Assembly (NCBI GenBank): GCA_035327565.1
Contig: DAOLDB010000009.1
Span: 21,614 to 85,613 of the forward strand
Source of the DNA: JABDLO01 sp035327565
GTDB taxonomy: Bacteria; Bacteroidota; Bacteroidia; Chitinophagales; Saprospiraceae
DNA length: 64,000 nucleotides
Direction: 5' to 3'
In this document: piece after piece, positions 61,737 to 64,000 of the stretch
Numbering within the stretch: position 1 is the stretch's first letter
Layout of the letters: each line of letters opens with the position of its first letter
Made by a program: the position numbers and the translations under genes
Notes under the pieces: model-generated
Seen by the model: only the letters and a program-made list of their open reading frames with translations
Database searches by the model: none
What the model was told of the DNA's origin: nothing

Positions 61737-62969
61737 ATGTATCCGGATCTTTCCTATTTTCTTCATGATATATTCGGCACTTCTCCCGACAACTGGGCAT
61801 CCATTATCAAGACATTTGGATTTTTTCTAGCGTTGGCATTTCTTGGGAGTGGTTGGGTGCTTAGATCCGAATTAAAGAGATATGAAAATGAAGGAAAATT
61901 ATCCTCCGTCAAAAAAAAGGTGCAGGTTAAAGAAGGCTTTAACTTGCAGGAGTTACTGATTAATGGACTGCTCCTCTTTATTGCCGGGGGAAAAGTTCCT
62001 TATATTATCAACCATTTCGATGAAATGAAAGCAGATCCTGCCTCTGTCATTTTCTCGTCCTCCGGTATTTGGATCATTGGGATCGTTACAGCAGCAGCGT
62101 ACATCATTTACTATTTTTTGACTCAAAAGGGGAAAAAAGCTACTACAAAAGTTCAACAGGTTACCATTCATCCCTATGAAAAAACAGGGGACATAGTAAT
62201 CGTGGCGGCTATTTCCGGAATCGTTGGGGCGCGTCTGTTTTCCATATTTGAAAATTTTGACGCCTTTATCAGGGATCCGGTTGGAAATATATTTTCAGGA
62301 AGTGGCCTCACAATATACGGAGGATTAATCCTGGCTTTTGTGGTAGTATACTGGTATATAAAAAAGTGGGGAATAAAGCCAATCCATATGATGGATATAT
62401 CCGGAATGGCTATTTTAGTTGGTTATGCTATAGGCCGTTTGGGCTGTCAGTTTTCAGGTGACGGTGACTGGGGAATCATGGCGGCAGCACAACCGGAATG
62501 GTGGTTTTTGCCCGACTGGTTATGGGGATATGATTACCCTAATAATGTAACCAATACAGATGTATTGCTTGAGCATTGCGATTCGGTAAAGTTTTCAGAA
62601 TTAAGACAGCAAGGAATCAGAAATATAGAAATATTATGCGAGCAATCCTGCGGCATCAGATATTGCCATAGGCTTTCAGCCCCCGTGTACCCTACTCCGG
62701 TATATGAGACTTTACTTTCATTTGCAGGTTTTGGGATTTTATGGATTCTACGAAAGCGGATCCATATTGCAGGGATGTTGTTTTTTATGTATATGGTATA
62801 TAATGGTATTGAACGATTTTTTATAGAGGAAATTCGTGTCAATGAAAGATATGACTTTGCAGGTTTGTATTGGTCGCAAGCGCAATACATATCAGCATTG
62901 TTTGCTATTACAGGAATTGCCGGAATCTTCTATTTATGGCATACCAACAAGAAAAAAACTAAGAATTAA
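61737..62969 (+). CDS. lgt: Prolipoprotein diacylglyceryl transferase
   Basis: Inner-membrane enzyme that attaches diacylglycerol to the lipobox Cys of prolipoproteins, needed for the lipoproteins in this window. At 410 residues it is longer than the roughly 280-residue classical form, with extra hydrophobic segments before about residue 140 and a polar linker ('RYENEGKLSSVKKKVQVKEG'), as in many Bacteroidota. The Lgt core follows: 'GIVGARLFSIFENF', 'GSGLTIYGGLILAF', the signature 'GRLGCQFSGDGDWG' (about residues 236-249), and 'NGIERFFIEEIRVNE'. It overlaps the convergent glycosyltransferase stop by four bases. Confidence 0.93.
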   Translation: MYPDLSYFLHDIFGTSPDNWASIIKTFGFFLALAFLGSGWVLRSELKRYENEGKLSSVKKKVQVKEGFNLQELLINGLLLFIAGGKVPYIINHFDEMKADPASVIFSSSGIWIIGIVTAAAYIIYYFLTQKGKKATTKVQQVTIHPYEKTGDIVIVAAISGIVGARLFSIFENFDAFIRDPVGNIFSGSGLTIYGGLILAFVVVYWYIKKWGIKPIHMMDISGMAILVGYAIGRLGCQFSGDGDWGIMAAAQPEWWFLPDWLWGYDYPNNVTNTDVLLEHCDSVKFSELRQQGIRNIEILCEQSCGIRYCHRLSAPVYPTPVYETLLSFAGFGILWILRKRIHIAGMLFFMYMVYNGIERFFIEEIRVNERYDFAGLYWSQAQYISALFAITGIAGIFYLWHTNKKKTKN

Positions 62970-64000
62970 TAACTTTCCCCTACACCTTGGCATAATTGGA
63001 CAAGTTCATTGTATATTTTTTGCGAAGTATTTTCCCAGGAAAAGGACAATACTCTTTTCTTCCCCTTTTCAATCAGATCATTTCTCAGTCTTTCATCGTT
63101 GGTAATGGTCAGCATTGCGTTTGCGATGGATTCAATATGATGCGGATCTACTAAGAGCGCAGCATCACCTGCTATCTCCGGCATCGCACTCAGGCTGGAA
63201 GTGATGACCGGAACTTCACAACTCATAGCCTCCAGTATAGGGATGCCAAATCCTTCAGCCAAACTGGGATATAGAAGTGCATCCGCCGCTCCCATCAAGG
63301 TGGAGGGATCTGTAACATGACCGGTAAAAATAATATCATCTTTAAATGGAGATTTTTTATGTTCATGTAAAATGTGCCTGTATTTCCATGCCAATCTTCC
63401 AGCCAATACCAATACCCTATACTCATGATTGCACAATTCCCTGTATCGATTGTACGCCTTAATGATTCCGGAAATGTTTTTTCGTGGATGCATAGCACCT
63501 ACATATATAAAAAAAGGCTTTCCCTTAGAAATCAATTGTTTGACTTCAACTACTTTATAGTCTGGAATTTTTGAAAAACCGGGTGTGGGGCCATTTCCAG
63601 CAACAAATATTTTCTTTTCAGAAACATCATAAAAGCGCATAATATCTTTTTTTGTTGTTTGAGAAACACTTCCGATTTTTCTGGCTTTTTCAAGGTATCT
63701 GGGTATAAAATATTGCAAAAACTTTCTGGCTGTACTGCCAATATGATCAGAATAATGAAGAAATGCAACATCATGAATGTACATAAGCGTTGGCAGGTGG
63801 GTAGAAAGGGAAACATACATTTCCGGAGAAAAAAACACATCAATCTGGTACTTCTTCAGCGCTCCCGGCAAGCTTTTTTCAAACCACCAATACCACAGAA
63901 CCGGGTGTCTGGACTGAGGAGGTAACACAACAGGGAAAACATTGTCTCCATAAATGTAAACGGGATCAAAAGACCGATCAAAGAAAAAATAAAATTGATC
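62966..64000 (-). CDS. Glycosyltransferase family 1 (GT4-like), 5' end outside window
   Basis: The frame is open to the window edge: residues before the GTG at 63928 continue in good coding style (FDPVYIYGDNVFPVVLPP), so the true start lies beyond base 64000. The 344 residues present are GT-B: 'PTLMYIHDVAFLHYSDH', 'FIYVGAMHPRKNISGIIKAY' (donor-domain start), 'DIIFTGHVTDPSTLMGAADALLYPSLAEGFGIPILEAM' in pieces, including the EGFGIPxLE motif, and 'VPVITSSLSAMPEIAGDAAL'. It transfers a sugar from a nucleotide donor, perhaps in glycan or capsule synthesis. Acceptor and donor are unknown. Confidence 0.9.
   Translation of the reverse strand, partial: DQFYFFFDRSFDPVYIYGDNVFPVVLPPQSRHPVLWYWWFEKSLPGALKKYQIDVFFSPEMYVSLSTHLPTLMYIHDVAFLHYSDHIGSTARKFLQYFIPRYLEKARKIGSVSQTTKKDIMRFYDVSEKKIFVAGNGPTPGFSKIPDYKVVEVKQLISKGKPFFIYVGAMHPRKNISGIIKAYNRYRELCNHEYRVLVLAGRLAWKYRHILHEHKKSPFKDDIIFTGHVTDPSTLMGAADALLYPSLAEGFGIPILEAMSCEVPVITSSLSAMPEIAGDAALLVDPHHIESIANAMLTITNDERLRNDLIEKGKKRVLSFSWENTSQKIYNELVQLCQGVGESY

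Overview
The window looks like a chromosomal segment of a member of the Bacteroidota, most likely a Saprospiraceae-type (Saprospirales) or related environmental lineage. The signs are: an AT-rich sequence; many exact TAnnTTTG (-7) promoter elements with few strong Shine-Dalgarno sequences; a giant secreted M43 protease with SprB-type repeats and a type IX secretion (T9SS) C-terminal domain; BatA, DUF4199, DUF4230 and DUF6794-like proteins; and Bacteroidota-style TopA, Lgt, MetH and RplY. No phage, transposase, integrase, CRISPR array or rRNA operon is visible. One tRNA gene (Leu, anticodon TAA) is present. The species call is an inference.

Layout. 1-6.8 kb: the tail of an outer-membrane beta-strand protein, a MATE exporter, an EamA transporter plus SET-domain pair, prs, rplY, metF and a small secreted protein. 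7-13.7 kb (minus strand): lon, parE, a secreted M43 metalloprotease and coaX. 14-18.8 kb: surE, a small membrane protein and lpxB, converging on topA. 19-31 kb: a DUF6794-like secreted protein, a small membrane protein, the 1357-residue T9SS protease/adhesin, then a lpxK-wzi-metH run. 31-39.6 kb: a GH20 hexosaminidase, a thioredoxin-fold protein, an AT-rich patch with a lipoprotein-like gene and a methyltransferase, a GH63-type glucosidase and rsmE. 39.7-50.5 kb: rseP, tRNA-Leu, a lipoprotein, batA, a dihydroorotase-like protein that has lost key active-site residues, a DUF4199 protein, a GT2 glycosyltransferase, fumC, a YdeI/OmdA-type protein and superoxide dismutase. 51-58 kb: esterase, leucyl aminopeptidase, then four amide-bond-type genes (three different ATP-grasp enzymes and a class I glutamine amidotransferase). 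58-64 kb: arsM, a GH53 endogalactanase, ssb, a DUF4230 protein, lgt and a GT1 glycosyltransferase cut by the window edge.

How the genes fit together. Most of the window is housekeeping: nucleotide, one-carbon, CoA and fumarate metabolism, DNA topology, lipid A synthesis (lpxB, lpxK), lipoprotein maturation (lgt) and envelope proteolysis (rseP). Layered on this is a surface-degradation theme: GH20, GH53 and GH63 glycosidases, two M43 proteases and sortable surface proteins. The most interesting block is 53.7-57.9 kb. A three-gene minus-strand operon with overlapping reading frames (ATP-grasp, glutamine amidotransferase, second ATP-grasp of another type), driven by an exact -7 element, converges on a third ATP-grasp gene with its own exact -7 element. 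An esterase and a peptidase lie just upstream. This looks like an uncharacterised pathway that builds a peptide-like or amidated small molecule; the product cannot be read from the sequence.

Limits. Everything here was read by eye from sequence and translations. Family calls rest on recognised motifs, not on searches. Promoter calls rest on the TAnnTTTG consensus only, because the -33 element could rarely be placed.
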